Below are positions 15,554-21,379 of a DNA stretch of 21,568 nt, in pieces. The DNA is taken from positions 1 to 21,568 of the forward strand of contig CANQSI010000008.1 in the NCBI GenBank assembly GCA_947626465.1, given 5' to 3'. The notes beneath the pieces are model-generated. The model searched no databases and had not been told where the DNA came from. It worked only from the letters and a program-made list of their open reading frames with translations. This DNA comes from an uncultured Atopobiaceae bacterium (lineage in GTDB: Bacteria > Actinomycetota > Coriobacteriia > Coriobacteriales > Atopobiaceae). How positions within the stretch are numbered: position 1 is the stretch's first letter; every line of letters starts with the position of its first letter. The position numbers and the translations under genes were made by a program.

Positions 15554-16096
15554 CTACTCTTCGTGCGTTTCTGGGGAGGGCTCCGACGCGGCACGCCGGC
15601 GCTCCTCCTCGGCCTCCTTCTGGGCGCGTTCGAGTTCGAGCACGATCGAGCGCGCCTCTTTGAATGATGACGCAAGGGCATCGCGCTCGCCCGCGCGAAC
15701 CTTCTTCTCAGGCCGAGCGTCGTGGGTGATGAGCACGGCGTTCGCGCAGGCCACGGCATCGGTGTGGGAGAGCGAGAGCGCCACCTCCTCCACGCCGGCC
15801 TCCTCGGCGCGCGCCTTGGCCGCGCCTTCGAGGAGCGCCTCGGGGTGGCCGTCCTCGGCAATCGCCACCGACACGTCCTTCCAGCCCACGCCCGAGAAGC
15901 CGCAGCCAAGCGCCTTCAACACCGCCTCGCGCGCCGCGAAGCGCGCGGCATAGGACTGCTCGGGGCGTCCGCGACGCTCGCAGTAGGCGATCTCGTCCTC
16001 GGTGAAGAGCCGGCGCTTCAGGGCGGGCGTGCGCTCGAGCGCGCGGCGCACGCGCGCCACCTCCACCAGGTCCACGCCGACGAGGAGCTTGCCCAT
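15554..16096 (-). CDS. acpS: Holo-[acyl-carrier-protein] synthase with charged C-terminal extension
   Basis: Transfers 4'-phosphopantetheine from CoA to acyl carrier protein. Residues 1-123 are a complete AcpS: GVDLVEV with metal ligand D9, ARFAAREAVLKALG with E57, and LSLSHTDAVACA (107-118). Residues 124-180 are an extra tail rich in Glu, Arg, Lys and Ala, probably helical at 137-170; typical AcpS is about 120 residues. The frame is continuous to the TAG at 15554, and no separate start or ribosome binding site divides the tail. ATG 16096 directly follows the glmS stop (no gap). Confidence 0.94.
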   Translation of the reverse strand: MGKLLVGVDLVEVARVRRALERTPALKRRLFTEDEIAYCERRGRPEQSYAARFAAREAVLKALGCGFSGVGWKDVSVAIAEDGHPEALLEGAAKARAEEAGVEEVALSLSHTDAVACANAVLITHDARPEKKVRAGERDALASSFKEARSIVLELERAQKEAEEERRRAASEPSPETHEE

Positions 16097-17941
16097 CTAC
16101 TCCACCGTCACCGATTTCGCGAGGTTGCGGGGCTTGTCCACGTCGCAGCCGCGGGCGAGCGCCACGTAGCGCGCGAGGAGCTGGAGGTGCACGACGTCCA
16201 CCACGGGCGAGAGCCACTCGGGCGCCGGCGGCACGAGGAGGAGGTAGCTCGAGAGCTGCGCCACGCGCACGTCGCCGTTCGTGGCGAGCGCGATCGTGGT
16301 GGCGCCTCGCGCATTCACCTCCTGGAGGTTCGAGATCGTCTTGTCGCGCACGTGGCTCTCGGGCACCACGACCACCACCGGGTAGCCCGGTTCCACGAGC
16401 GCGATGGGGCCGTGCTTCATCTCGCCCGCGGGATAGGCCTCGGCGTGGAGGTAGCTGATCTCCTTCAGCTTGAGGGCGCCCTCTCGCGCGGTCGTGGAGG
16501 AGACGCCGCGGCCGAGGAAGAGCGAGGATTGCGCGCTGGCGAAGGCCTGCGCGGCCACCTCGTCTTGCCAGGCGCGGGAGAGCACGATGCGGATGAGCTC
16601 GGGGGCGCGTTGCATCTCGCGGTAGCGCGAGCGCACCTCGGAAAGCGAGATCGAGCCGTTCGCGCGCGCGAGGAAGAGCGCGAGGAGCGCCGAGGCCACG
16701 AGCTGCGCCGTGTAGGCCTTGGTGGAGGCCACCGCGATCTCCGGCCCCGCCTGCACGTAGAGCACGCCATCGCTCTCGCGCGCGGCCGAGGAGCCGAGCA
16801 CGTTCGTGATGGCGATCACCTTCGCGCCGGCGGCCTGCATCTTGCGCGCGGAGGCGAGCGTGTCGGCCGTCTCTCCGCTTTGGGTGATGATCACGCAAAG
16901 CGTGTGGTCGGTGGTGAGGATCTCCTCGTAGTTGAACTCGCTCGCGCATTCCACCGTCGTGGGGATCTGCGCCCAGGTTTCGAAGTACGTCTTGGCGATG
17001 AGCCCCACGTGCCACGACGTCCCGCAGGCCACCACGTAGATGCGGTCGATGGCGGCCACTTCCTCGGGCGAGAGGCGGAGTTCGTCGAGGACGATGCCGT
17101 TCGGCCCGAGGCGCCCCTCGAGCAGGCGCTCGATGGCCTCCGGCTGTTCGGCGATCTCCTTGGCCATGAAGTCCTCGTAGCCGCCGAGCGTGGCGGCCGA
17201 GGCGTCCCAGTCGATGTCGAAGGTGTCGGGCTCCTCGACCGGCGTGAGGTCGCTCTCGAAGACGCGGATCTCGCCTTCGGGCGTGAGGCGCGCGATCTGC
17301 CCCTCGGCGAGGTTCACCACATGCGAGGTGGTGTGGGCGAGGGCCGTCACGTCGGAGGCGGCGTAGGCGCCGTCAGCCGTGGAGGCGAGGACGAGCGGCG
17401 AGCCCTTGCGGCAGCAGAGGATCTCGCCCGGTGCGTCGGAGGAGACGCAGGCGATGGCCCAGGAGCCCTCGAGGCGCGAGGTGGCAAGCGAGATGGCGAG
17501 CGCGAGGTCGCCCTCGGCAGGGCCGGCGAGCGCCTCCTCCACGAGGTGCGCGATCACCTCGGAGTCGGTCTCGCTTGCGAAGTGGTGGCCGCGTTCCTCG
17601 AGCTCGGCCACGAGCTCCTGGAAGTTCTCGACAATGCCGTTGTGCACGACGGCCACGCGCCCGGAGCAGTCGCGATGCGGGTGCGCGTTGGCGTCGGACG
17701 GCTCGCCGTGGGTGGCCCAGCGGGTGTGGGCGATGCCGGTCGTCTGGGTGGCTTCGAGCTCCTCGCAGAGGGCGGCGAGCGCGGCCACCCGGCCCTTGCA
17801 CTTCACCTCCGTGAGGGCGCCCTCGGGCCCCTCGAGCTCCACGCCCGCGGAATCGTAGCCGCGATACTCGAGCGTGCGGAGGCCATCGATGAGGAAGGGC
17901 AACGCGGGCTTGCTTCCGGTGTATCCGACGATGCCGCACAT
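16097..17941 (-). CDS. glmS: Glutamine--fructose-6-phosphate aminotransferase (isomerising)
   Basis: Makes glucosamine-6-phosphate, the first committed step to UDP-GlcNAc. 614 residues from ATG 17941; Cys2 of MCGIVGY becomes the N-terminal glutaminase nucleophile after Met removal, which fixes the start. A run GGAGGGGGAGCC precedes it. Frame extension upstream to 18052 is only arginine/glycine-rich filler. The glutaminase domain (HTRWATHG, HNGIVENF) is followed by two SIS domains (TQSGETADTL, ASTKAYTAQ), and the conserved end NLAKSVTVE is intact. It follows glmM by 65 bp. No glmS ribozyme is evident in that short gap. Confidence 0.97.
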   Translation of the reverse strand: MCGIVGYTGSKPALPFLIDGLRTLEYRGYDSAGVELEGPEGALTEVKCKGRVAALAALCEELEATQTTGIAHTRWATHGEPSDANAHPHRDCSGRVAVVHNGIVENFQELVAELEERGHHFASETDSEVIAHLVEEALAGPAEGDLALAISLATSRLEGSWAIACVSSDAPGEILCCRKGSPLVLASTADGAYAASDVTALAHTTSHVVNLAEGQIARLTPEGEIRVFESDLTPVEEPDTFDIDWDASAATLGGYEDFMAKEIAEQPEAIERLLEGRLGPNGIVLDELRLSPEEVAAIDRIYVVACGTSWHVGLIAKTYFETWAQIPTTVECASEFNYEEILTTDHTLCVIITQSGETADTLASARKMQAAGAKVIAITNVLGSSAARESDGVLYVQAGPEIAVASTKAYTAQLVASALLALFLARANGSISLSEVRSRYREMQRAPELIRIVLSRAWQDEVAAQAFASAQSSLFLGRGVSSTTAREGALKLKEISYLHAEAYPAGEMKHGPIALVEPGYPVVVVVPESHVRDKTISNLQEVNARGATTIALATNGDVRVAQLSSYLLLVPPAPEWLSPVVDVVHLQLLARYVALARGCDVDKPRNLAKSVTVE

Positions 17942-18006
17942 GGCTCCCCCTCCCCCACGCGCACGCGGCGCGGGCTCTTTCGTATCCGGCTGCTCCCGAT
18001 TCTGCC

Positions 18007-19335
18007 TTAGGAGAGCTCGCGTTCCACCACGGCGGCGATGGCCTCGGCGCACCCGTCGCAGTCTTCGGCGGAGGCCGCCTCCACCATCACGCGCACGAGC
18101 GGCTCAGTGCCCGATGCGCGCACGAGCACGCGCCCGCGGTCTCCGAGCTTCGCCTCCGCCTCGCGCACCGCGTCCCACACGGCCGCGCAGTCGTCGAGCT
18201 CGTCTTTCCTCACGCCGCTCACGTTGATGAGGCGCTGCGGGTAGCGCGTGACGATCTTCGCGAGCCGCGAGAGCGGGAGGTCGAGCTTCTTCATGATGGC
18301 GAGCACCTGGAGCGCGGTGATGAGGCCGTCTCCAGTGGAGTTGTGCTCGAGGAAGATGATGTGGCCGCTCTGCTCGCCGCCGAGCGTGGCGCCGTCTTCC
18401 ACCATGCGCTCGAGGACGTAGCGGTCGCCCACCTGCGTCTGCACGACCTTGATTCCCTGGCGCTCCATCGCGCGCACGAAGCCGAGGTTCGCCATCACGG
18501 TGGACACGACCTCGTTATTCGGCAAGAGGCCGAGCTCCTTCAGCTGCACCGCGCAGATGGCGAGCATCGCGTCGCCGTCCACCTCCCTGCCCTGCTCGTC
18601 CACGAAGAGCACGCGGTCGGCATCGCCGTCGTGGGCGAAGCCGCAGCACGCGCCCGTCTGCGCCACGAGCTCGCGCAGCTGGTCGAGGTGCGTGGAGCCG
18701 CAGTTCACGTTGATGTCGACTCCTGTGTAGCGGGTGTTGGTGGCGAAGACCTCGGCCCCGAGGTCGCGAAGCGCCGCGGGCGTGGTCTTGCAGGCCGCGC
18801 CGTGCGCGCAGTCAACCGCGATCGTCATGCCCTCGAGGTCGCCCTCGATCGTGTCGATGGCGTGCGCCACATACTGCTGGCGCGCATGCTCCACCTTCAC
18901 CGGCTTGCCCACGCCATCGCCCACGGGCCTGTCCTCGGGACGAGAGACGCCGTGGTTCAGGTACTCCTCGATCTCGTCCTCTACCGCGTCGGAGAGCTTC
19001 TTGCCGTCGCCGGAGAAGAGCTTGATGCCATTGAACTCGGGTGGGTTGTGCGAGGCGGAGATCACCACGCCGCCGGAGAGCCCCAGCTCACGCGTGAGAA
19101 GCGCTACGGCAGGAGTGGGGATGATGCCGCAGAGGTGCGCCGTGCCGCCGGAACTCGTGATCCCTGAGACGAGCGCGTCCTCGAGCATGATGCCGCTTCG
19201 GCGCGTGTCGCGTCCGAGCACGAGGTCGGGCCCCGCGTAGCGCACGAAGGCCTGCCCCAACCGGAAGGCGAGCTCGCACGTGAGCTCGGTGTTCGCGACG
19301 CCGCGTGCGCCATCGGTGCCGAAGATCCTGCCCAT
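18007..19335 (-). CDS. glmM: Phosphoglucosamine mutase
   Basis: Interconverts glucosamine-6-phosphate and glucosamine-1-phosphate, the step after GlmS. 442 residues with phosphoserine S95 in SASHNP (93-98), metal loop DGDAD (236-240), sugar-binding GGEQSGH and C-terminal phosphate-binding RASGTEP. ATG 19335 has GGGAGG about 6 nt upstream. Only 35 bp lie between its start and the rplM-rpsI terminator. Any promoter must therefore be very compact or inside the terminator, or expression depends on read-through. Confidence 0.97.
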   Translation of the reverse strand: MGRIFGTDGARGVANTELTCELAFRLGQAFVRYAGPDLVLGRDTRRSGIMLEDALVSGITSSGGTAHLCGIIPTPAVALLTRELGLSGGVVISASHNPPEFNGIKLFSGDGKKLSDAVEDEIEEYLNHGVSRPEDRPVGDGVGKPVKVEHARQQYVAHAIDTIEGDLEGMTIAVDCAHGAACKTTPAALRDLGAEVFATNTRYTGVDINVNCGSTHLDQLRELVAQTGACCGFAHDGDADRVLFVDEQGREVDGDAMLAICAVQLKELGLLPNNEVVSTVMANLGFVRAMERQGIKVVQTQVGDRYVLERMVEDGATLGGEQSGHIIFLEHNSTGDGLITALQVLAIMKKLDLPLSRLAKIVTRYPQRLINVSGVRKDELDDCAAVWDAVREAEAKLGDRGRVLVRASGTEPLVRVMVEAASAEDCDGCAEAIAAVVERELS

Positions 19336-19369
19336 GGATGCCTCCCGCTGCCACTCGAGACGGGGCTGT

Positions 19370-19411
19370 AAGAAAACGGGGCTCGTCCGCGAGAGGGCGG
19401 ACGAACCCCGT
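19370..19411 (-). terminator. Intrinsic terminator of rplM-rpsI
   Basis: A 15-bp stem (arms 19376-19390 and 19397-19411, 6-nt loop) is followed on the minus strand by TTTTCTT. The only irregular position is a G-U wobble in minus-strand RNA and would be a C-A mismatch in plus-strand RNA. With the T-tract, this shows it acts on the minus strand. Confidence 0.9.
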
Positions 19412-19431
19412 ACGCTACCTGCGTAAATGCA

Positions 19432-19833
19432 TTAACGCTTGGAGAACTGCGGACGCTTGCGGGCCTTCTTGAGACCGTATTTCTTGCGCTCGACCGCACG
19501 CGCGTCGCGCTTCAGGTACCCGGCCTTCTTGAGCTCGGCGCGGAAGTCGCCGGCCTCGAGGAGCGCGCGGGCCACGCCGAGGCGCACGGCGCCGGACTGC
19601 CCCGAGACGCCACCGCCGGAGCAGTTGGCGAACACGTCGAAGCGACCCTGGGTCTCGGTGACCTTGAAGGGCGCGATGGCGGTGTCAACGAGCTGCTGGC
19701 GGCCGAAGTACTCGAGCGCCGGCTTGCCATTGATCGTCACCTGGCCGCTGCCCGGCACGAGCCGAACGCGCGCGACGGCCTCCTTGCGGCGGCCGGTACC
19801 ACTGTAGACGACGGGAGTTTCTGCCTTTGCCAT
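19432..19833 (-). CDS. rpsI: 30S ribosomal protein S9
   Basis: 133 residues with the S9 core GTGRRKEAVARVRL, GGGVSGQSGAVRLGVARAL, and the basic tail ending KKARKRPQFSKR, whose last Arg reaches the ribosomal P site. It begins 3 bp after the rplM stop, with AAGGGC upstream, as in the near-universal rplM-rpsI operon, and ends at a strong terminator. Confidence 0.98.
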   Translation of the reverse strand: MAKAETPVVYSGTGRRKEAVARVRLVPGSGQVTINGKPALEYFGRQQLVDTAIAPFKVTETQGRFDVFANCSGGGVSGQSGAVRLGVARALLEAGDFRAELKKAGYLKRDARAVERKKYGLKKARKRPQFSKR

Positions 19834-19836
19834 GTG

Positions 19837-20274
19837 CTAGCCCTTCAGATCGATGGGAGTGGGGTTCTGGGCAGCGTGGGGATGCTCGGGGCCCGCATAG
19901 ACCTTGAGCTTGGTCAGCTGCTTGCGGCCGAGCGTGGTCTTGGGAAGCATGCCGCGCACGGCGCGCTCGATCACGCGCTCGGGGTGGGTCTCCATGGCCT
20001 TGGCGTAGCTCTCGAACGAGAGGCCGCCGAGGTAGCCGGAGTGGCGCCAGTACTGCTTGGACTGGGCCTTGTTGCCCGTGAGCCTCACCTTCGACGCGTT
20101 CACGACGACCACGTAGTCGCCCGTGTCCACGTGAGGCGTGTACTGGGGCTTGTTCTTGCCCCGAAGGATCATGGCCACCTGCGTGGCCAAGCGGCCGAGA
20201 ACGACGCCATCGGCGTCGACGAGCACCCACTTGCGCTCGACTTCTCCCGGCTTAGCGGAGGGAGTGGACTTCAT
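19837..20274 (-). CDS. rplM: 50S ribosomal protein L13
   Basis: 145 residues with typical L13 segments: RKWVLVDADGVVLGRLAT, DTGDYVVVVNA, YWRHSGYLGG, AVRGMLP, LKVYAGPEHPH. ATG 20274 is preceded by AAAGG at about 9 nt. First gene of the rplM-rpsI operon, about 150 bp downstream of the ssrA terminator. Confidence 0.98.
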   Translation of the reverse strand: MKSTPSAKPGEVERKWVLVDADGVVLGRLATQVAMILRGKNKPQYTPHVDTGDYVVVVNASKVRLTGNKAQSKQYWRHSGYLGGLSFESYAKAMETHPERVIERAVRGMLPKTTLGRKQLTKLKVYAGPEHPHAAQNPTPIDLKG

Positions 20275-20427
20275 ATGGTGTGGACCTTTCCTGGGTGCCG
20301 TGGAACAGCTGGACGTCTGCCCCCTGGCGGCTCTTCTGCTTGCACGGGGTATGAAGGCAAAAGAACCTCAAGAGTGTACACCAACGCGCGCAGCCGCTCG
20401 ACCCCGCGTATCCGCCCACATCGCCCA
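20275..20427 (-). promoter_or_regulatory. rplM promoter and 5' leader region (candidate)
   Basis: This gap must carry the rplM promoter because ssrA ends at its own terminator. The best -10 is TACACT on the minus strand (20378-20373); the expected -35 position reads TCGAGC, a poor match. That start would give a leader of about 90 nt. The leader can fold GCCG...CGGC around a G-rich stretch near 20300-20330. In E. coli L13 represses its own operon through the leader; whether that happens here cannot be judged from one sequence. Confidence 0.35.
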
Positions 20428-20464
20428 CAAAAGAGGCCCGCCCGGCGCTTTGCCAGGCGGGCCC
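20428..20464 (-). terminator. Intrinsic terminator of ssrA
   Basis: On the minus strand GGCCCGCCTGGC and GCCGGGCGGGCC pair over 12 bp (one G-U) around the loop AAAGC (20463-20435), followed by TCTTTTG. It lies 9 nt beyond the tmRNA 3' CCA. Confidence 0.85.
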
Positions 20465-20472
20465 ATCGCGTT

Positions 20473-20842
20473 TGGTGGAGGCGCGGAGGATCGAACTCCG
20501 GTCCAAGCCAGATCCCTGACGGTTTTCTCCAAGCTCAGTCTGTGGTTTCGCTTCGGGCGCGTCGGGTCCGCAGACAATCCCTCAACGCCCTAGCCGGTTC
20601 ACCCTTTGATCGCGCCATACCGGCTACGTGCGCGATCGCATCCCCATGAGGTGATGCCTCGGAGTTCTTAGGGGAAGGTCCCCCAGAGGCAGCTGCCGTC
20701 TTGAGACTAAGCAGCGAGAGCCAGTTGAGGCTCAGCAGTACGAGTGTTGTCAATTCATTTGACAGGACCCCTGTTTAACGTGGCGAGGAGACCACGGCTT
20801 GCTTGCCGTCTCAAACCTAACCTGTCGAAACCAGTCGCCCCC
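20473..20842 (-). ncRNA. ssrA: Transfer-messenger RNA (tmRNA)
   Basis: 370-nt tmRNA that rescues stalled ribosomes. The 5' end GGGGGCG (from 20842) pairs with CGCCTCC before the discriminator and encoded CCA (20473), forming the alanine tRNA-like acceptor stem with one G-U. GACTGGTTTCGACAGG near the 5' end and the T-arm CGGAG-TTCGATC-CTCCG near the 3' end are characteristic. The tag frame (20751-20707) ends in the expected LALAA and TAG. GC content is lower than in the flanking genes, as usual. It has its own terminator; its promoter is unclear (weak -10 TAGATG at 20871-20866). Confidence 0.96.
20707..20751 (-). other. tmRNA tag-peptide reading frame
   Basis: Fourteen codons from GAC (20751-20749) to TAG (20709-20707) encode DNTRTAEPQLALAA. 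With the alanine carried by tmRNA the tag would be ADNTRTAEPQLALAA. The frame is fixed by the C-terminal ALAA protease signal and by an in-frame TGA two codons before GAC, so GAC is the most likely resume codon. Confidence 0.85.
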
Positions 20843-20876
20843 GTTGCGGCTTGCCGGATGCACCTCATCTAGCCAC

Positions 20877-20923
20877 GATCTCGGGCACTCACGTAGCGTT
20901 TAGTACGCTACGTGCCCGAGATC
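20877..20923 (+). repeat. Hairpin repeat, copy A
   Basis: Outer stem GATCTCGGGC / GCCCGAGATC (10 bp), a 4-nt one-sided bulge ACTC after the left arm, inner stem ACGTAGCG / CGCTACGT (8 bp, extendable by a T-A pair), and an apical loop. Copy B has the same architecture on the opposite strand. Confidence 0.85.
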
Positions 20924-20935
20924 CTGTCTATCTGA

Positions 20936-20957
20936 GGCACCCCGACAAGCCTCACAT
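20936..20957 (+). repeat. Direct repeat, copy 1
   Basis: 22-nt GGCACCCCGAC-A-AGCCTCACAT, recurring exactly 40 bp later with one substitution. With the preceding TGA it forms the 6-bp hairpin TGAGGC...GCCTCA. Confidence 0.8.
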
Positions 20958-20971
20958 GGAAAGCTTGTTTG

Positions 20972-21094
20972 CTCGGGCACCCCGACGAGCCTCACATATC
21001 AGGTGCTTCGCTGAACGTCCGTAACTCCTTATTCCGACAACCAAAGAGCTACGGAATCAGCAAAACGTCAGCGAGGCACTCTGGGGTGCCCGAG
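20972..21094. repeat. Long imperfect inverted repeat (123 nt)
   Basis: CTCGGGCACCCC (20972-20983) matches GGGGTGCCCGAG (21083-21094) perfectly over 12 bp. Further in, GTGCTTCGCTGAACGT (21003-21018) pairs with ACGTCAGCGAGGCAC (21065-21079) with one mismatch and one bulge. CCGTAACTC (21019-21027) then pairs with GAGCTACGG (21046-21054) with one mismatch. The left arm carries 19 extra nt, most of the direct-repeat copy 2 tail. Confidence 0.8.
20976..20997 (+). repeat. Direct repeat, copy 2
   Basis: Second copy of the 22-nt repeat (G instead of A at position 12). Its first half is also the left arm of the long hairpin 20972-21094. Only two full copies exist, so this is not a CRISPR array. Confidence 0.8.
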
Positions 21095-21173
21095 ATGCGT
21101 GGGATTTTGGACACGTAGCGTACTTCGCTACGTGAGTGTCCAAAATCGCGCGCAGATCGGGTGCACCAGAGTG
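21077..21173. repeat. Outer inverted repeat enclosing hairpin copy B
   Basis: CACTCTGG (21077-21084) and CCAGAGTG (21166-21173) pair perfectly. The segments inside them (CCCGA at 21089-21093 and its partner near 21157-21161) continue the stem imperfectly toward copy B. The left arm is shared with the long hairpin 20972-21094, so the two folds exclude each other. Confidence 0.6.
21103..21147 (-). repeat. Hairpin repeat, copy B (inverted relative to A)
   Basis: Outer stem GATTTTGGAC / GTCCAAAATC (10 bp), inner stem ACGTAGCG / CGCTACGT identical to copy A, and bulge GAGT on the right side, the reverse complement of ACTC in copy A. Relative to A, three outer-stem positions differ and each change is matched on the other arm. 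Confidence 0.85.
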
Positions 21174-21189
21174 ACGCAGCGTCGGCCCG

Positions 21190-21336
21190 TTAGCCCTCGT
21201 CGACCAGCTCGAACATGTCGGGGCCCACGCCACAGACGGGGCAGACGTAATCGTCGGGGAGCTGCGGCTCGTCGATGGTCACTTCGTAGCCACAAACGGT
21301 GCAACGGAACGTGTAGGTCTTCTTCTCGTCAGCCAT
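21190..21336 (-). CDS. Short rubredoxin-like protein
   Basis: 48 residues with two iron-binding knuckles, CTVCGYE (Cys 12 and 15) and CPVCGVG (Cys 32 and 35), and LPDDYVCPVCG as in rubredoxins. A one-electron carrier role is likely, such as supplying peroxide- or oxygen-detoxifying enzymes in an anaerobe. The loop between the Cys pairs is 16 residues, against nearly 30 in classical rubredoxin, and lacks the usual DPxxGD segment. It is therefore closer in size to a rubrerythrin C-terminal domain, but stands alone with no rubrerythrin gene next to it in the window. ATG 21336 has AAGGAG upstream. A longer frame from 21378 has no such site. Confidence 0.88.
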   Translation of the reverse strand: MADEKKTYTFRCTVCGYEVTIDEPQLPDDYVCPVCGVGPDMFELVDEG

Positions 21337-21373
21337 GATGGCTCCTTTCGTGGGCTCCATATCGAGCATGGGG

Positions 21374-21379
21374 AACATA
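21374..21379 (-). promoter_or_regulatory. Candidate -10 element for the rubredoxin-like gene
   Basis: TATGTT on the minus strand, about 38 bp upstream of ATG 21336, would place transcription start near 21367. The -35 position is AT-rich (AAATTG at 17 bp spacing) but not a clear match. Confidence 0.35.

Larger units (their letters stand above)
20843..21189. other. Structured repeat-rich intergenic region between the rubredoxin gene and ssrA
   Basis: 347 bp with no credible gene. It is built from hairpin copies A (20877-20923) and B (21103-21147), a long imperfect hairpin (20972-21094), a 40-bp-period direct repeat (20936-20997), and an outer arm pair around B (21077-21173). It is less GC-rich than the genes. 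No U-tract follows any stem on either strand, so these are not ordinary terminators. The ssrA promoter must overlap its left end or lie within it. Confidence 0.75.

Noticed and set aside
17942..18006. Possible glmS ribozyme or riboswitch upstream of glmS
   Set aside because: The gap is only 65 bp, lacks the ribozyme's conserved core, and the class is known mainly from Firmicutes.
20936..20997. Two 22-nt repeats with an 18-nt spacer as a CRISPR remnant
   Set aside because: Only two copies, a very short spacer, no cas genes, and each copy also participates in hairpins with neighbouring sequence.
21080..21105. GGGGTGCCCGAGATG resembling the start of a TPP riboswitch
   Set aside because: The later conserved TPP parts (CTGAGA with ACCTGATCTGG and AATGCCAGCG-like segments) are missing, and the stretch is explained as an arm of the local inverted repeats.
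20843..21189. Hairpins as simple terminators of the rubredoxin-like gene
   Set aside because: None of the stems is followed by a U-tract on either strand.
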